A DNA stretch of 50,714 nucleotides from Bordetella parapertussis (GTDB taxonomy: Bacteria; Pseudomonadota; Gammaproteobacteria; Burkholderiales; Burkholderiaceae_C): assembly GCA_945861305.1 (NCBI GenBank), contig CAMATW010000019.1, positions 1 through 50,714 of the forward strand, given 5' to 3'. Of this stretch, positions 26,809 through 35,556 are shown piece by piece. A program made the position numbers and the translations under genes. The notes beneath the pieces are model-generated. The model was not told the origin of the DNA. It worked only from the letters and a program-made list of their open reading frames with translations, and ran no database searches. Every line of letters starts with the position of its first letter. The stretch's first letter is position 1.

Positions 26809-27560
26809 TTGGTTGGCAAGCGCTGTTTTACAAAGAGGTGCTGCGCTTTTGGAAAGTCAGCGCCCAAACCATTGCCGCGCCGGTGCTCACCGCGCTTTTG
26901 TACATGCTGATTTTTGGCCACTTGCTCGAAGGTCGCATCACCGTTTATGACAGTGTCAGCTACACCGCCTTCTTGGTGCCTGGTTTGGTGATGATGAGCT
27001 TGCTACAAAACGCCTTTGCCAACAGCTCTTCCTCTATGGTGCAAAGCAAGATGATGGGCAACTTGGTGTTTATTTTGCTCACGCCCTTGGGGCCCATCAG
27101 CTGGTTTGCCGCCTATGTGTTGGCGGCGGTGGTGCGCGGCATGGCGGTGGGCGTGGGCGTGTTGCTGGTGACGGTGTGGTTTGCGCCCTTGACCGTGGTG
27201 TGGCCTGTCTGGATTTTGGTGTTTGCGCTCTTAGGCGCAGCCATGCTCGGCACCTTGGGGCTGATAGCCGGTTTGTGGGCTGACAAGTTCGACCAAATGT
27301 CTTCTTTTCAAAACTTTCTCATCACGCCCATGACTTTTTTAAGTGGCGTGTTTTATTCCATCCATTCTCTGCCGCCGTTTTGGCAGCAGGTCAGCCACCT
27401 CAACCCGTTTTTTTACATGATCGACGGCTTTCGCTACGGCTTTTTTGGTGTGAGCGATGTCTCGCCTTGGTTGAGTCTGTCGCTGGTGGGCGGCGCATTT
27501 GTGTTGGTGGCAGGTTTGGCGCTGCATTTGCTGCGCATAGGCTACAAAATTCGGGGGTGA
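26805..27560 (+). CDS. ABC-2 type exporter permease (YadH-like)
   Basis: Six-helix membrane subunit that pairs with the ATPase just upstream. Visible ABC-2 features are FLVPGLVMMSLLQNAF near residue 63, the hydrophobic central helices around 105-165, and FLSGVFYSIHSLPPFWQ near 178 with NPFFYMIDGFRYG at about 200. Length is 251. The start overlaps the ATPase stop (ATGA). ibaG follows after 3 bases, so all are likely one transcript. Confidence 0.92.
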   Translation: MIGWQALFYKEVLRFWKVSAQTIAAPVLTALLYMLIFGHLLEGRITVYDSVSYTAFLVPGLVMMSLLQNAFANSSSSMVQSKMMGNLVFILLTPLGPISWFAAYVLAAVVRGMAVGVGVLLVTVWFAPLTVVWPVWILVFALLGAAMLGTLGLIAGLWADKFDQMSSFQNFLITPMTFLSGVFYSIHSLPPFWQQVSHLNPFFYMIDGFRYGFFGVSDVSPWLSLSLVGGAFVLVAGLALHLLRIGYKIRG

Positions 27561-27563
27561 TGT

Positions 27564-27803
27564 ATGACAGCAGACCAAATTCAAACCATGATTGGCGCAG
27601 GCTTGCCTTGTGAACATGTGCAAGTGGAAGGCGACGGACGCCATTGGTATGCCACCGTGGTCACCAGCGCTTTCGAGGGCTTGCGCCCGATTCAACGCCA
27701 TCAAAAGGTGTATGCCACCTTGGGCGACAAAATGGCCAACGATGAAGTACACGCTTTGTCGATGAAAACTTTCACCCCTGCCGAGTGGAAGGCGCAGGCC
27801 TGA
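27564..27803 (+). CDS. ibaG: BolA/IbaG-family protein
   Basis: A 79-residue BolA-like protein. The fold's core is seen in VQVEGDGRHWYATVV, the conserved QRHQKVYATLGDKM helix (His in RHQ is a usual metal or cluster ligand with glutaredoxin) and EVHALSMKTFTPAEW at the end. Family members pair with monothiol glutaredoxins in iron-sulfur handling or acid response. The position between the mla-linked ABC genes and murA matches IbaG (YrbA) rather than BolA itself. Confidence 0.9.
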   Translation: MTADQIQTMIGAGLPCEHVQVEGDGRHWYATVVTSAFEGLRPIQRHQKVYATLGDKMANDEVHALSMKTFTPAEWKAQA

Positions 27804-27817
27804 GGGCCTGAGACGCT

Positions 27818-29095
27818 ATGGACAAATTGCTGATTCGCGGTGGCCGCCCCCTGCAAGGCGAGGTGGCCATCGCAGGGGCAAAAAATGCCGCCTTGCCAGA
27901 ACTTTGTGCCGCCCTTTTAACCGCTGATACGCTGACGCTTGCCAATGTGCCGCGTCTGCAAGATGTCTCCACCATGGTCAAGTTGATTCGCCATATGGGG
28001 GTCAGCGCCGAGCGCAATGAGGCGGGCGACATGGTGATGAATGCCAGCGCTTTGCACAGCCCAGAAGCGCCCTACGAGTTGGTCAAAACCATGCGGGCCT
28101 CGGTGTTGGCATTGGGCCCTCTGTTGGCAAGGTTTGGACACGCCAAGGTCTCGCTGCCGGGCGGTTGTGCCATCGGCACACGTCCAGTCGATCAGCACAT
28201 CAAGGGTATGCAAGCCATGGGTGCGGTGATCGATGTCGAGCAAGGCTATATGGTGGCGCGACTCAAAGAGGGTCGCAGCCGCTTAAAGGGCGCGCGTATT
28301 GCCACCGACATGGTCACTGTCACCGGCACCGAAAACTTCCTCATGGCGGCGGCTTTGGCCGAGGGCGAAACTGTGCTGGAAAACGCCGCCCAAGAGCCAG
28401 AGATTCCCGATTTGGCCGAGTTGCTGATTGCCATGGGTGCCAAGATCGAAGGCCACGGCACCAGCCGTATTCATATTCAAGGCGTGGACACACTGCACGG
28501 TGCCCACCACAGTGTGGTGGCTGACCGCATTGAAGCGGGCACATTTTTATGCGCGGTGGCGGCTACCGGTGGCGATGTGTTGCTTCGACATGCCCGTGGC
28601 GATCACCTCGAAGCGGTGATTGACAAACTGCGCGATGCGGGGGTGAGCATCGAGGCGGTAGAAGGTGGGCTGCGGGTACGCGCTGAAGGTCCCGCGTTTG
28701 CACACCTTAAGGCGCAGAGTTTTCGCACCACCGAGTACCCTGGCTTTCCCACCGATATGCAAGCCCAGTTCATGGTGCTCAATGCGGTGTCGCAAGGCAG
28801 CGCCAAAGTGACTGAGACGATTTTTGAAAACCGATTTATGCATGTCAACGAGTTGCTGCGTTTGGGTGCACACATTCAAATCGACGGTAAGGTGGCGATG
28901 GTCGAGGGCGTGGCCAAGCTATCAGGTGCCACCGTCATGGCCACCGATTTACGCGCTTCAGCTTCATTGGTGATTGCCGGCCTGGTGGCCTCAGGGCAAA
29001 CCACGGTGGACCGCATCTATCATTTGGACCGCGGCTATGACCGCATGGAAGACAAACTGCGCGCCTTGGGCGCGGACATCGAAAGAAGCCGATGA
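27818..29095 (+). CDS. murA: UDP-N-acetylglucosamine 1-carboxyvinyltransferase MurA
   Basis: MurA transfers enolpyruvate from PEP to UDP-GlcNAc, the first committed step of peptidoglycan synthesis and the target of fosfomycin. The two-domain enolpyruvyl transferase fold is present, with the N-terminal [20 protein letters not shown] and the catalytic Cys in [13 protein letters not shown] at about residue 116, so fosfomycin sensitivity is expected at this site. FPTDMQAQ and [13 protein letters not shown] are also conserved. Length is 425. hisG starts 4 bases inside its end. Confidence 0.97.
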   Translation: MDKLLIRGGRPLQGEVAIAGAKNAALPELCAALLTADTLTLANVPRLQDVSTMVKLIRHMGVSAERNEAGDMVMNASALHSPEAPYELVKTMRASVLALGPLLARFGHAKVSLPGGCAIGTRPVDQHIKGMQAMGAVIDVEQGYMVARLKEGRSRLKGARIATDMVTVTGTENFLMAAALAEGETVLENAAQEPEIPDLAELLIAMGAKIEGHGTSRIHIQGVDTLHGAHHSVVADRIEAGTFLCAVAATGGDVLLRHARGDHLEAVIDKLRDAGVSIEAVEGGLRVRAEGPAFAHLKAQSFRTTEYPGFPTDMQAQFMVLNAVSQGSAKVTETIFENRFMHVNELLRLGAHIQIDGKVAMVEGVAKLSGATVMATDLRASASLVIAGLVASGQTTVDRIYHLDRGYDRMEDKLRALGADIERSR

Positions 29096-29745
29096 GCATT
29101 ACCCTGGCGCTGTCCAAAGGACGTATTTTTGACGAGACCTTGCCGCTCTTGAAAGCCGCAGGCATCGAGGTTCTAGAAGACCCCGAAAAGTCTCGCAAAC
29201 TGATATTGCCCACCAACCAAGACAGCTTGCGCGTGGTTTTGGTGCGAGCATCGGACGTGCCTACCTATGTGGAGTATGGCGGCGCGGACATGGGCGTGGC
29301 GGGTTTGGACACGCTCATCGAGCATGGCAGCTCAGGTCTGTACCAACCGCTGGATTTGCAGATTGCGCGTTGCCGCATGAGTGTGGCGGTCCCTGAGGGT
29401 TTCGATTACGCCGCCGCCGTCAAGCAAGGCGCTCGGTTGCGCGTGGCCACCAAGTACGTGGCGATTGCCCGCGATTTTTTCGCCACCAAAGGCGTGCATG
29501 TGGATTTGGTGAAGCTCTACGGCAGCATGGAATTGGCACCCTTAACCGGCATGGCCGACGCGATTGTCGATTTGGTGTCAACTGGCAGCACCTTGAAAGC
29601 CAACCACCTGATTGAAGTTGAGCGCATCATGGACATCAGCTCGCGCTTGGTGGTAAATCAAGCCTCGATGAAGCTCAAAACCACCGCCATTCGGCACCTG
29701 ATAGAAACTTTTGACGCGGCCATCAGCGCTCGTGCCAAAGCCTAA
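29092..29745 (+). CDS. hisG: ATP phosphoribosyltransferase, short form
   Basis: HisG joins ATP and PRPP in the first step of histidine synthesis. At 217 residues it is the short form, without the C-terminal regulatory domain, so it should work with a HisZ subunit; no hisZ is in this window. The start [19 protein letters not shown] and the PRPP loop [14 protein letters not shown] (about residue 161) are diagnostic. [11 protein letters not shown] near 64 is also conserved. It overlaps murA by 4 bases and hisD follows after 12 bases. Confidence 0.96.
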   Translation: MSITLALSKGRIFDETLPLLKAAGIEVLEDPEKSRKLILPTNQDSLRVVLVRASDVPTYVEYGGADMGVAGLDTLIEHGSSGLYQPLDLQIARCRMSVAVPEGFDYAAAVKQGARLRVATKYVAIARDFFATKGVHVDLVKLYGSMELAPLTGMADAIVDLVSTGSTLKANHLIEVERIMDISSRLVVNQASMKLKTTAIRHLIETFDAAISARAKA

Positions 29746-29757
29746 AACAAAAATCCC

Positions 29758-31077
29758 ATGCAAGCCCGTCCGCTGCGCCTGTCCACCGTCCAAGCCGACT
29801 TTGAAACCTTGTTTCAACAGCGCCTGCATTGGTCGGCCGACACCGACGCCGCCATCGAGCAGCGCGTGGCCGACATCTTGGCCGATGTGAAAGAACGAGG
29901 CGACGCGGCGGTGCTCGAATACACCGAGCGTTTTGATGGTCTGCAAGCGCCCAATATGGCGGCGCTGGAGTTGACCCAAGCCGAACTCAAAGCCGCCTTC
30001 GAGGGCTTGCCCAAATTGCAGCAACAAGCTTTGCAAGATGCTGCCACGCGGGTGCGCAACTATCACGAGGCGCAGAAAAAAGCCACGGGCGAGAGCTGGC
30101 AATACCGCGACGCCGACGGCAACTTGCTGGGGCAAAAAGTCACACCGCTGGACCGTGTGGGCATTTATGTGCCCGGTGGTAAAGCGGCCTACCCCTCCAG
30201 CGTGCTCATGAACGCCATCCCTGCGCACGTGGCAGGTGTGGGCGAGATCATCATGGTGGTGCCCACGCCCAAAGCAGAAAAAAATCCCTTGGTGCTGGCG
30301 GCGGCCTATGTGGCGGGCGTAACCCGCGCCTTCACCATTGGCGGCGCTCAAGCGGTGGCGGCCTTGGCCTATGGCACAGTCACGGTGCCAGCGGTGGACA
30401 AAATCACCGGCCCTGGTAACGCCTATGTGGCCGCTGCCAAGCGCCGTGTGTTTGGCACAGTCGGCATCGACATGATCGCTGGGCCTTCCGAAATTTTGGT
30501 CTTGGCCGATGGCAGCACACCCGCCGACTGGGTGGCCATGGACTTGTTCAGCCAAGCCGAGCACGACGAATTGGCGCAAAGCATTTTGTTGTGTCCTGAT
30601 GCTGCCTACATCGATGCGGTGCAGGCGTCTATCAACAAACTGCTGCCTGAGATGCCGCGCAAAGACATCATCGCGGCATCTCTGAATGGCCGTGGCGCTT
30701 TGATACACACACGCAACATGCAAGAGGCTTGCGATATCAGCAACCGCATCGCGCCCGAGCATTTAGAGGTCAGCAGCCAATCGCCCCACCAGTGGGAACC
30801 GTTTCTCAAACACGCGGGTGCCATCTTTTTGGGCGCTTTCACCAGCGAGAGCTTGGGTGACTATTGCGCCGGCCCCAACCATGTGCTGCCCACCTCGGGC
30901 ACCGCGCGGTTTTCCTCGCCGCTGGGGGTGTACGACTTTCAAAAACGCTCCAGCCTCATTGAGGTGTCTGAGGCCGGTGCCCAGGTGCTGGGCCAAATCG
31001 CCTCGGTGTTGGCGCACGGCGAGGGCTTGCAAGCCCATGCACGAGCGGCGGAAATGCGGTTGACCCCGAAGACTTAA
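29758..31077 (+). CDS. hisD: Histidinol dehydrogenase
   Basis: HisD oxidises histidinol to histidine in two NAD-dependent steps with a zinc ion. Recognisable blocks are [19 protein letters not shown] (about residue 139), [14 protein letters not shown] (about 220), [16 protein letters not shown] (about 240) and the zinc/catalytic [10 protein letters not shown] (about 262). HLE in APEHLEV and [18 protein letters not shown] follow. Length is 439. In related genomes hisC and hisB usually follow; here the next 490 bases hold gene debris instead. Confidence 0.97.
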   Translation: MQARPLRLSTVQADFETLFQQRLHWSADTDAAIEQRVADILADVKERGDAAVLEYTERFDGLQAPNMAALELTQAELKAAFEGLPKLQQQALQDAATRVRNYHEAQKKATGESWQYRDADGNLLGQKVTPLDRVGIYVPGGKAAYPSSVLMNAIPAHVAGVGEIIMVVPTPKAEKNPLVLAAAYVAGVTRAFTIGGAQAVAALAYGTVTVPAVDKITGPGNAYVAAAKRRVFGTVGIDMIAGPSEILVLADGSTPADWVAMDLFSQAEHDELAQSILLCPDAAYIDAVQASINKLLPEMPRKDIIAASLNGRGALIHTRNMQEACDISNRIAPEHLEVSSQSPHQWEPFLKHAGAIFLGAFTSESLGDYCAGPNHVLPTSGTARFSSPLGVYDFQKRSSLIEVSEAGAQVLGQIASVLAHGEGLQAHARAAEMRLTPKT

Positions 31078-31088
31078 ATAGCTATTTA
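31075..31088. repeat. Perfect 14-bp palindrome at the hisD stop
   Basis: TAAATAGCTATTTA is fully self-complementary and includes the hisD stop codon. It is AT-rich and lacks a loop, so it is a weak terminator at best; it could be the edge of an intergenic repeat or a protein site. Confidence 0.5.
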
Positions 31089-31114
31089 TTGCTTAAATAA
31101 CTTTAAAAATCTTA

Positions 31115-31411
31115 TTGGCAGGCGCAGATATTCATTTGAACGGAAGCAGGCCTTGGGATATCCAAATCAAACACCTTCAAACTTTGCAGTGCTTGCTGCA
31201 ATCAGGCGGGCTGGCGCTGGGTGAAAGTTACATGGACGGTTGGTGGGAATGTCAGGCTTTGGACCTCAGGGCAACCAAGTCTTTCAAGCCATGCTAGACC
31301 CCTAAATGACCAACAGCTGCGCTTACTAGCTTCAGAACACGTCACCACCAAATGTGGCAGCTGGTGTTGTCGCCCAAGGGCTTACACAAGGTTTACCGCA
31401 GAAACTATTAG
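31115..31411 (+). pseudogene. cfa: Decayed cyclopropane-fatty-acyl-phospholipid synthase gene
   Basis: Three pieces of a Cfa protein remain in order. Bases 31115-31270 encode an N-terminal part with DIHLNGSRPWDIQ and LALGESYMDGWWEC, the hallmark Cfa start. Bases 31270-31326, in another frame, encode GNQVFQAMLDP, a stop, then MTNSCAY, matching the family's GNDLFxxMLDPxMxYSCAYW. Bases 31334-31411 encode a C-terminal-like MWQLVLSPKGLHKVY with a stop. The whole SAM-binding middle is missing, and frame changes and stops separate the parts. About 300 bases remain of an expected 1200. The product would have made cyclopropane lipids. Confidence 0.8.
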
Positions 31412-31570
31412 GAACAGTTATAAAAAAGATGACCGCCCTCGGCGCTGGTGATAGCGCGCCCCTAATACCGGGACTGGAGGCGAGGACGGTCTAAAACTGT
31501 TTCCTCTGCCCACACAAGATCGGAATAAATCAAACTTTCTTTAGTTTCCTTTTAGGAAGGTCTCACACCC
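31412..31570. other. Intergenic stretch with a GC-rich fold-back
   Basis: This is the rest of the gap between the cfa remnant and the ABC transporter stop. Apart from the inverted repeat at 31431-31491 (listed separately) it is AT-rich and I see no gene. A short stem (TTCC/GGAA near 31545-31560) could act as a weak terminator for the minus-strand transporter. Confidence 0.4.
31431..31491. repeat. GC-rich inverted repeat with an inner hairpin
   Basis: GACCGCCCTCG at 31431-31441 pairs with CGAGGACGGTC at 31481-31491 with one mismatch. Inside, GCGCT at 31442-31446 pairs with AGCGC at 31453-31457. The block is GC-rich in AT-rich surroundings. It could be a REP-like palindrome, the edge of a lost element or a structured RNA; nothing identifies it further. 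Confidence 0.6.
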
Positions 31571-33403
31571 CTAGTGGCTGACTTGCATCACATAGCTCTT
31601 GGTGCTGCCCTCGGAGGCATTCACCAACTGCCATAAGCGCTGGTGATAGGCGGCCACACTGGGACGATGGGCCACCGAGACCAAAGCGCCGCCCTTGGAC
31701 TTGACCATGGCCAACAAGCGCTCGTAAATCACTTTTTCAGTAGCTTCGTCCAAGGCGCTGGTAGCTTCATCGGCAAATACCCAATGGGGTTGCTTTAAAA
31801 ACACCCTTGCCATCGCCAAGCGCTGGGCTTCACCGCCAGAAAGTTGCTGGCTCCACTGACCCACCCTGTCGAGCTGGGTGATGAACTGTGGCAAAACCGC
31901 CATCATCAAGGCCTGTTGCAAATCGACATCGGTGTAGGAGTCAACTTCGCCCGGGTAGCACAAAGCATCACGCAAACGACCCTCGGGGAAATAAGGGCGC
32001 TGCGGTACGAACATGCAGTCCGCTGGCAAAGCCACAGCTTCGTAAAGCGACAAGGGCTGGCGCTGGGCGTCCCAGCCGCGCACATAAGGCCAAATACCGG
32101 CCAACACCCGAAGCAAGGTGGATTTGCCACTGCCGGACGGACCGCGAATCAGCACCGAGTCGCCAGGGCGAACCTCCAGCACCACATCGTCAAGCAAAAC
32201 TGTGCGGTCGGGCAGGTTGATGGTAAGCGCAGCTGTTTTCAAAGAGGTAGGCGCTTCGCGTCCATCGGTAGGCGCTTGCACCACCGCATAAGAAATGGCT
32301 CTGAGGGTCTCCATTTGCTCTAAAAAACCATGCAAACGTTGCGTTGTGGCGGTCCATGCGGCCAAACGAGGGTAGTTGCTCACCAGCCAACTGAGCGACT
32401 CTTGGACCTGACCAAAGGCGGATGAAATTTGCATCAATTCACCCAGTTGTATGGCGCCGCTGAAGTAACGTGGAGCCGCGACCAACATGGGAAACACCAC
32501 AGCCGCCTGCCCATAGGCCGAGCTGAACCAAGTAAAGCGCTTTTGCACCTTCAGCAGTTGCAAAAAATTCTCCACCACGCTGGTAAAACGCTTTTGCAAA
32601 GAGGCACTCTCAAAGTCTGCACCCTTGTCTAAAGCAATGGCTTCGCTGTACTCGCGAACACGCATCAGGTGGTGGCGAAAATTGGCTTCCAAGCGTTGCT
32701 GGGCATAGTTCAGCGGTGACATTGAGCGGCCCAAAAAGTGGCCGATCAAGCTTCCACCCAAGGCGTAAATCAGGGCCATCCACACCATGAAGCCAGGGAT
32801 GGTCAAGACATAGTCTTGGTAATGAAAATCAAAGCTGCCAGACAACGCCCACAAAATGCCGACAAAGCTGCCCAAGGTGACCAAGGCATCGAGCAAGCCC
32901 AAACTAAGGCCCACGGTGTCGGAGGTGAAGAGCTGAATATCCTCTTGGATTCGTTGATCGGGGTTGTCGGCGCGCGAGCTGTTTTCGCCAAGCGTTGCAA
33001 ATTGACTCAACTCGAGCTGGTAAAAAATATTTTGTGTGCTCCAGCGACGGATAAAGTCACGTGTCATCCAGGCACGCCAGCGAATCTCAAGCAACTGGGT
33101 CAGGTAAAAGCGGTAAACCGCCACCACGATGAAAGCCGTTGCCAACATGCCAAACATTTGCAACTGCTGCCAAAACACATCGGCGTCGCGGTTTTGCAAT
33201 GCGTCGTAAAACACGCGGTTCCAGTCGTTGAGCAAGACCAGCACATAAACCATCCCTAAGTTCAGGCCAATGCAGGCCAGTAGCAAAAACCTTGCTCGCC
33301 AGCGTTCTTCCGAGCGGAAATACGGCAGCGACAAATGCCAAACATGGCGCAAATGGGTGCGAATTTTGCGCAATAACAAGCGCGCAGGGGTGAACAGGCT
33401 CAT
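31571..33403 (-). CDS. YddA/SbmA-type ABC transporter, fused permease and ATPase
   Basis: A 610-residue transporter with an N-terminal SbmA/BacA-like membrane domain (ABC_membrane_2) and a C-terminal ATPase. Membrane-domain hallmarks are LLNDWNRVFYDALQ (about residue 57), YRFYLTQLLEIRWRAWMT (about 97) and NPDQRIQEDI (about 148). The ATPase has Walker A RGPSGSGKST (about 422), signature LSGGEAQRLAMARV (about 520) and Walker B WVFADEATSALD (about 542). Related proteins import peptides or cobalamin-like compounds, but direction and substrate here are unknown. It lies directly after the 5'-nucleotidase stop with no gap, so it may be the last gene of the gsp transcript. Confidence 0.9.
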   Translation of the reverse strand: MSLFTPARLLLRKIRTHLRHVWHLSLPYFRSEERWRARFLLLACIGLNLGMVYVLVLLNDWNRVFYDALQNRDADVFWQQLQMFGMLATAFIVVAVYRFYLTQLLEIRWRAWMTRDFIRRWSTQNIFYQLELSQFATLGENSSRADNPDQRIQEDIQLFTSDTVGLSLGLLDALVTLGSFVGILWALSGSFDFHYQDYVLTIPGFMVWMALIYALGGSLIGHFLGRSMSPLNYAQQRLEANFRHHLMRVREYSEAIALDKGADFESASLQKRFTSVVENFLQLLKVQKRFTWFSSAYGQAAVVFPMLVAAPRYFSGAIQLGELMQISSAFGQVQESLSWLVSNYPRLAAWTATTQRLHGFLEQMETLRAISYAVVQAPTDGREAPTSLKTAALTINLPDRTVLLDDVVLEVRPGDSVLIRGPSGSGKSTLLRVLAGIWPYVRGWDAQRQPLSLYEAVALPADCMFVPQRPYFPEGRLRDALCYPGEVDSYTDVDLQQALMMAVLPQFITQLDRVGQWSQQLSGGEAQRLAMARVFLKQPHWVFADEATSALDEATEKVIYERLLAMVKSKGGALVSVAHRPSVAAYHQRLWQLVNASEGSTKSYVMQVSH

Positions 33404-34321
33404 TTAGTCTTTTTCATTAGCAGGGTGCATATTTTGCACTCCGCTGGCCACATGTCCAGCGGGTACGTGTCGCGCGGCGGATTCAATATGGCCAGTTTGG
33501 TCGTCAAAGAAAAAATCGGGCTCGAACTCACGCAAGAATTCACCCTTGGCCAAGCCACCCAAAAACATCGCTTCATCCACCTGAATATTCCATTGCATCA
33601 GGGTGCGAATAGCCCGCTCATGCGCTGGCGCACTGCGGGCTGTCACCAGCGCGGTGCGAATACCCATGTGCGGTGTGCCCTCGGTTTGCAAGCGGTGCAA
33701 AGCTGCCAACAGCGGCTTGAAAGGCCCAGCAGACAAAGGTTGCCATGCCTTGTCCTTCTCGTGCTGCTGAAAAGCGTTCAAGCCTTGCGACTGGAACACC
33801 CGCTCGGCCTCGTCGCTGAACAACACCGCGTCACCGTCAAACGCGATGCGCACTTCGTACGGGTGCGCCTCTGAGGCGTGTGCTGAATGCGGGTAGACCT
33901 GCGCGGCGGGCACACCGGCGTCAAGAGCTGCCCTCACATCGCTTAAGTGGGTGGACAAAAACAAATTGGCGTTGAGGGGCTTCAAATAGCGCCACGGCGG
34001 TTGGCCTCTTGTAAAGCTGCCGCGCTGAATGTCCAAACCATAGTGCTGGGCTGAGCGAAACACCCGCATACCGCTGACTGGATCGTTGCGCGACAAAATC
34101 ACAACCTCGACCCGTGAGGCATCTGCTTGGTTGAAGCTGAGGAGTTTTTTCACCAGCGAAAACGCCACGCCCGGTTTGGCCGGCGATTCCAAGCGCTGCA
34201 ACTGCAAGTCCATGTAGGCGCGGTCGTCGCTTTGCTCAAAGACAAGGTTTTCTTCTTCGAAGTCGAACAGGGCGCGCGATGAGATTGCCACCACCAATTT
34301 GCCGTCCAAAGTGCTTGCCAT
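33404..34321 (-). CDS. Cytosolic 5'-nucleotidase family protein
   Basis: A 305-residue protein that matches the 5'-nucleotidase family related to mammalian cytosolic nucleotidase 1. Visible blocks are LVVAISSRALFDFEEEN near the start, VVILSRNDPVSGMRVF at about 75, IAFDGDAVLFSDEAERVF at about 160 (the DxD-type acidic pair of the HAD fold), RTALVTARSAPAHERAIRT at about 222 and EPDFFFDDQTGHI near 271. Expected reaction: dephosphorylation of nucleoside monophosphates. Its place 8 bases after gspF suggests co-transcription, though no functional tie to secretion is known. Confidence 0.88.
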   Translation of the reverse strand: MASTLDGKLVVAISSRALFDFEEENLVFEQSDDRAYMDLQLQRLESPAKPGVAFSLVKKLLSFNQADASRVEVVILSRNDPVSGMRVFRSAQHYGLDIQRGSFTRGQPPWRYLKPLNANLFLSTHLSDVRAALDAGVPAAQVYPHSAHASEAHPYEVRIAFDGDAVLFSDEAERVFQSQGLNAFQQHEKDKAWQPLSAGPFKPLLAALHRLQTEGTPHMGIRTALVTARSAPAHERAIRTLMQWNIQVDEAMFLGGLAKGEFLREFEPDFFFDDQTGHIESAARHVPAGHVASGVQNMHPANEKD

Positions 34322-34329
34322 AGGGTCTT

Positions 34330-35550
34330 TCAGGGTGCGAATTGGTTAAGTTCGATGATGGGCAGCATAACCGCTAGCACAATCAACATGACCACCAAGC
34401 CCATGGTGACAATGAGCAAGGGCTCAAGCAATGTGGCCAGTTGCATGGCGCGACGCTGTACCTCTTCACCCAAGTGGTCGGCGGCATGAGACAGCATTTG
34501 CGGCAGCTGTCCGGTTTGTTCGCCTAAGCGGGCAAACATCGACAACACCCCAGGCAGGCGTTTGTTTTGCGACAAGGCGCTGGCCAGCGGAGCGCCCTCG
34601 CGCACCAGTTCAATCGCTTGCATCGCATGCTCACGCAGCGCCATGTTCGAGAGCGTATGCGCAGCGGTTTGTAAGGCCTTCAAGATTGGCACACCAGCAC
34701 CTACCAACAGCGCCAAGGTGCTGGCAAACCGTGCGGCGTTGTAGCCTAAGCTCAGGCGACCCAGCAGTGGCAATTGGAGCCAAGCCTTGTCAAACGATCG
34801 CCGAAAAGCGCTTTGGCGCAATAGCAGTTTCAGCGCAACGACGCCTGCGATCAGCAACACCATGGCCGCCAACCACGTGGCTTGCACCACCTCGCTGATG
34901 AACAGCATGGCCACCGTCAGCGCGGGCAAGCTGCGCTGAGTGCTGGTGAAGACTTGCGCGACTTGCGGCACCACATAGGCCAGCAAAAACAGCACGATCA
35001 GCAAGGCCACGCCGCTGACAATGGCAGGATAGAGCGAAGCGGCCAGCAGCTTGTTGCGCATGGCATGGGCGCTCTCAAGGTCCTGGGCCAGTTGCAACAG
35101 CACCTGACTTAACCGCCCACTTTGCTCACCGGCTTCAATCACGGCGGTGTAAAGGTTGTCAAACTCACGCGGATGCTGCGCCAGCGCTTGTGCCAGAGGC
35201 GCACCGGCGTTGACCTCGGCGCGAATTTGCGCCACCAAGTCGCGCTGTGCGGGGGTGGCAGCTTCTTCACTCAAAGCGCTCAAGGCGCGTTCCAGCGGCA
35301 AACCAGCGCCTACCAAGCTGGCAAGTTGACGGGTCCATACCACCACATCGGTGCGACTGAAAACACGTGCTGACCACAGCACCACATCACCTCGCACATG
35401 CGGTTTGTCTTGCGCCACCACCTCGACTTTTAAGGGGATGAGCGACTGGCCACGCAATTGGGTACGCGCAGCCCGCTCGGTGTCGGCCTCGACCACGCCA
35501 CGCTGGGTAGCGCCTAGTTCGGTGAGGGCCTCATAGGTGTAGGCGGGCAT
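34330..35550 (-). CDS. gspF: Type II secretion inner-membrane protein GspF
   Basis: GspF is the polytopic platform protein that couples the GspE ATPase to pseudopilus growth. The 406 residues hold two repeated T2SSF domains: the first with FTRQLASLVGAGLPLERAL-type sequence near residue 72 and the second with FASTLALLVGAGVPILKAL near 275. Three membrane helices are seen at about 170-190, 222-245 and 378-398. It follows gspE by 6 bases. Confidence 0.96.
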   Translation of the reverse strand: MPAYTYEALTELGATQRGVVEADTERAARTQLRGQSLIPLKVEVVAQDKPHVRGDVVLWSARVFSRTDVVVWTRQLASLVGAGLPLERALSALSEEAATPAQRDLVAQIRAEVNAGAPLAQALAQHPREFDNLYTAVIEAGEQSGRLSQVLLQLAQDLESAHAMRNKLLAASLYPAIVSGVALLIVLFLLAYVVPQVAQVFTSTQRSLPALTVAMLFISEVVQATWLAAMVLLIAGVVALKLLLRQSAFRRSFDKAWLQLPLLGRLSLGYNAARFASTLALLVGAGVPILKALQTAAHTLSNMALREHAMQAIELVREGAPLASALSQNKRLPGVLSMFARLGEQTGQLPQMLSHAADHLGEEVQRRAMQLATLLEPLLIVTMGLVVMLIVLAVMLPIIELNQFAP

Positions 35551-35556
35551 CGCTAC

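Noticed and set aside
29578..30762. Minus-strand open frame of 394 codons opposite hisD
   Set aside because: Shadow of a clear enzyme gene; low-complexity, no family features.
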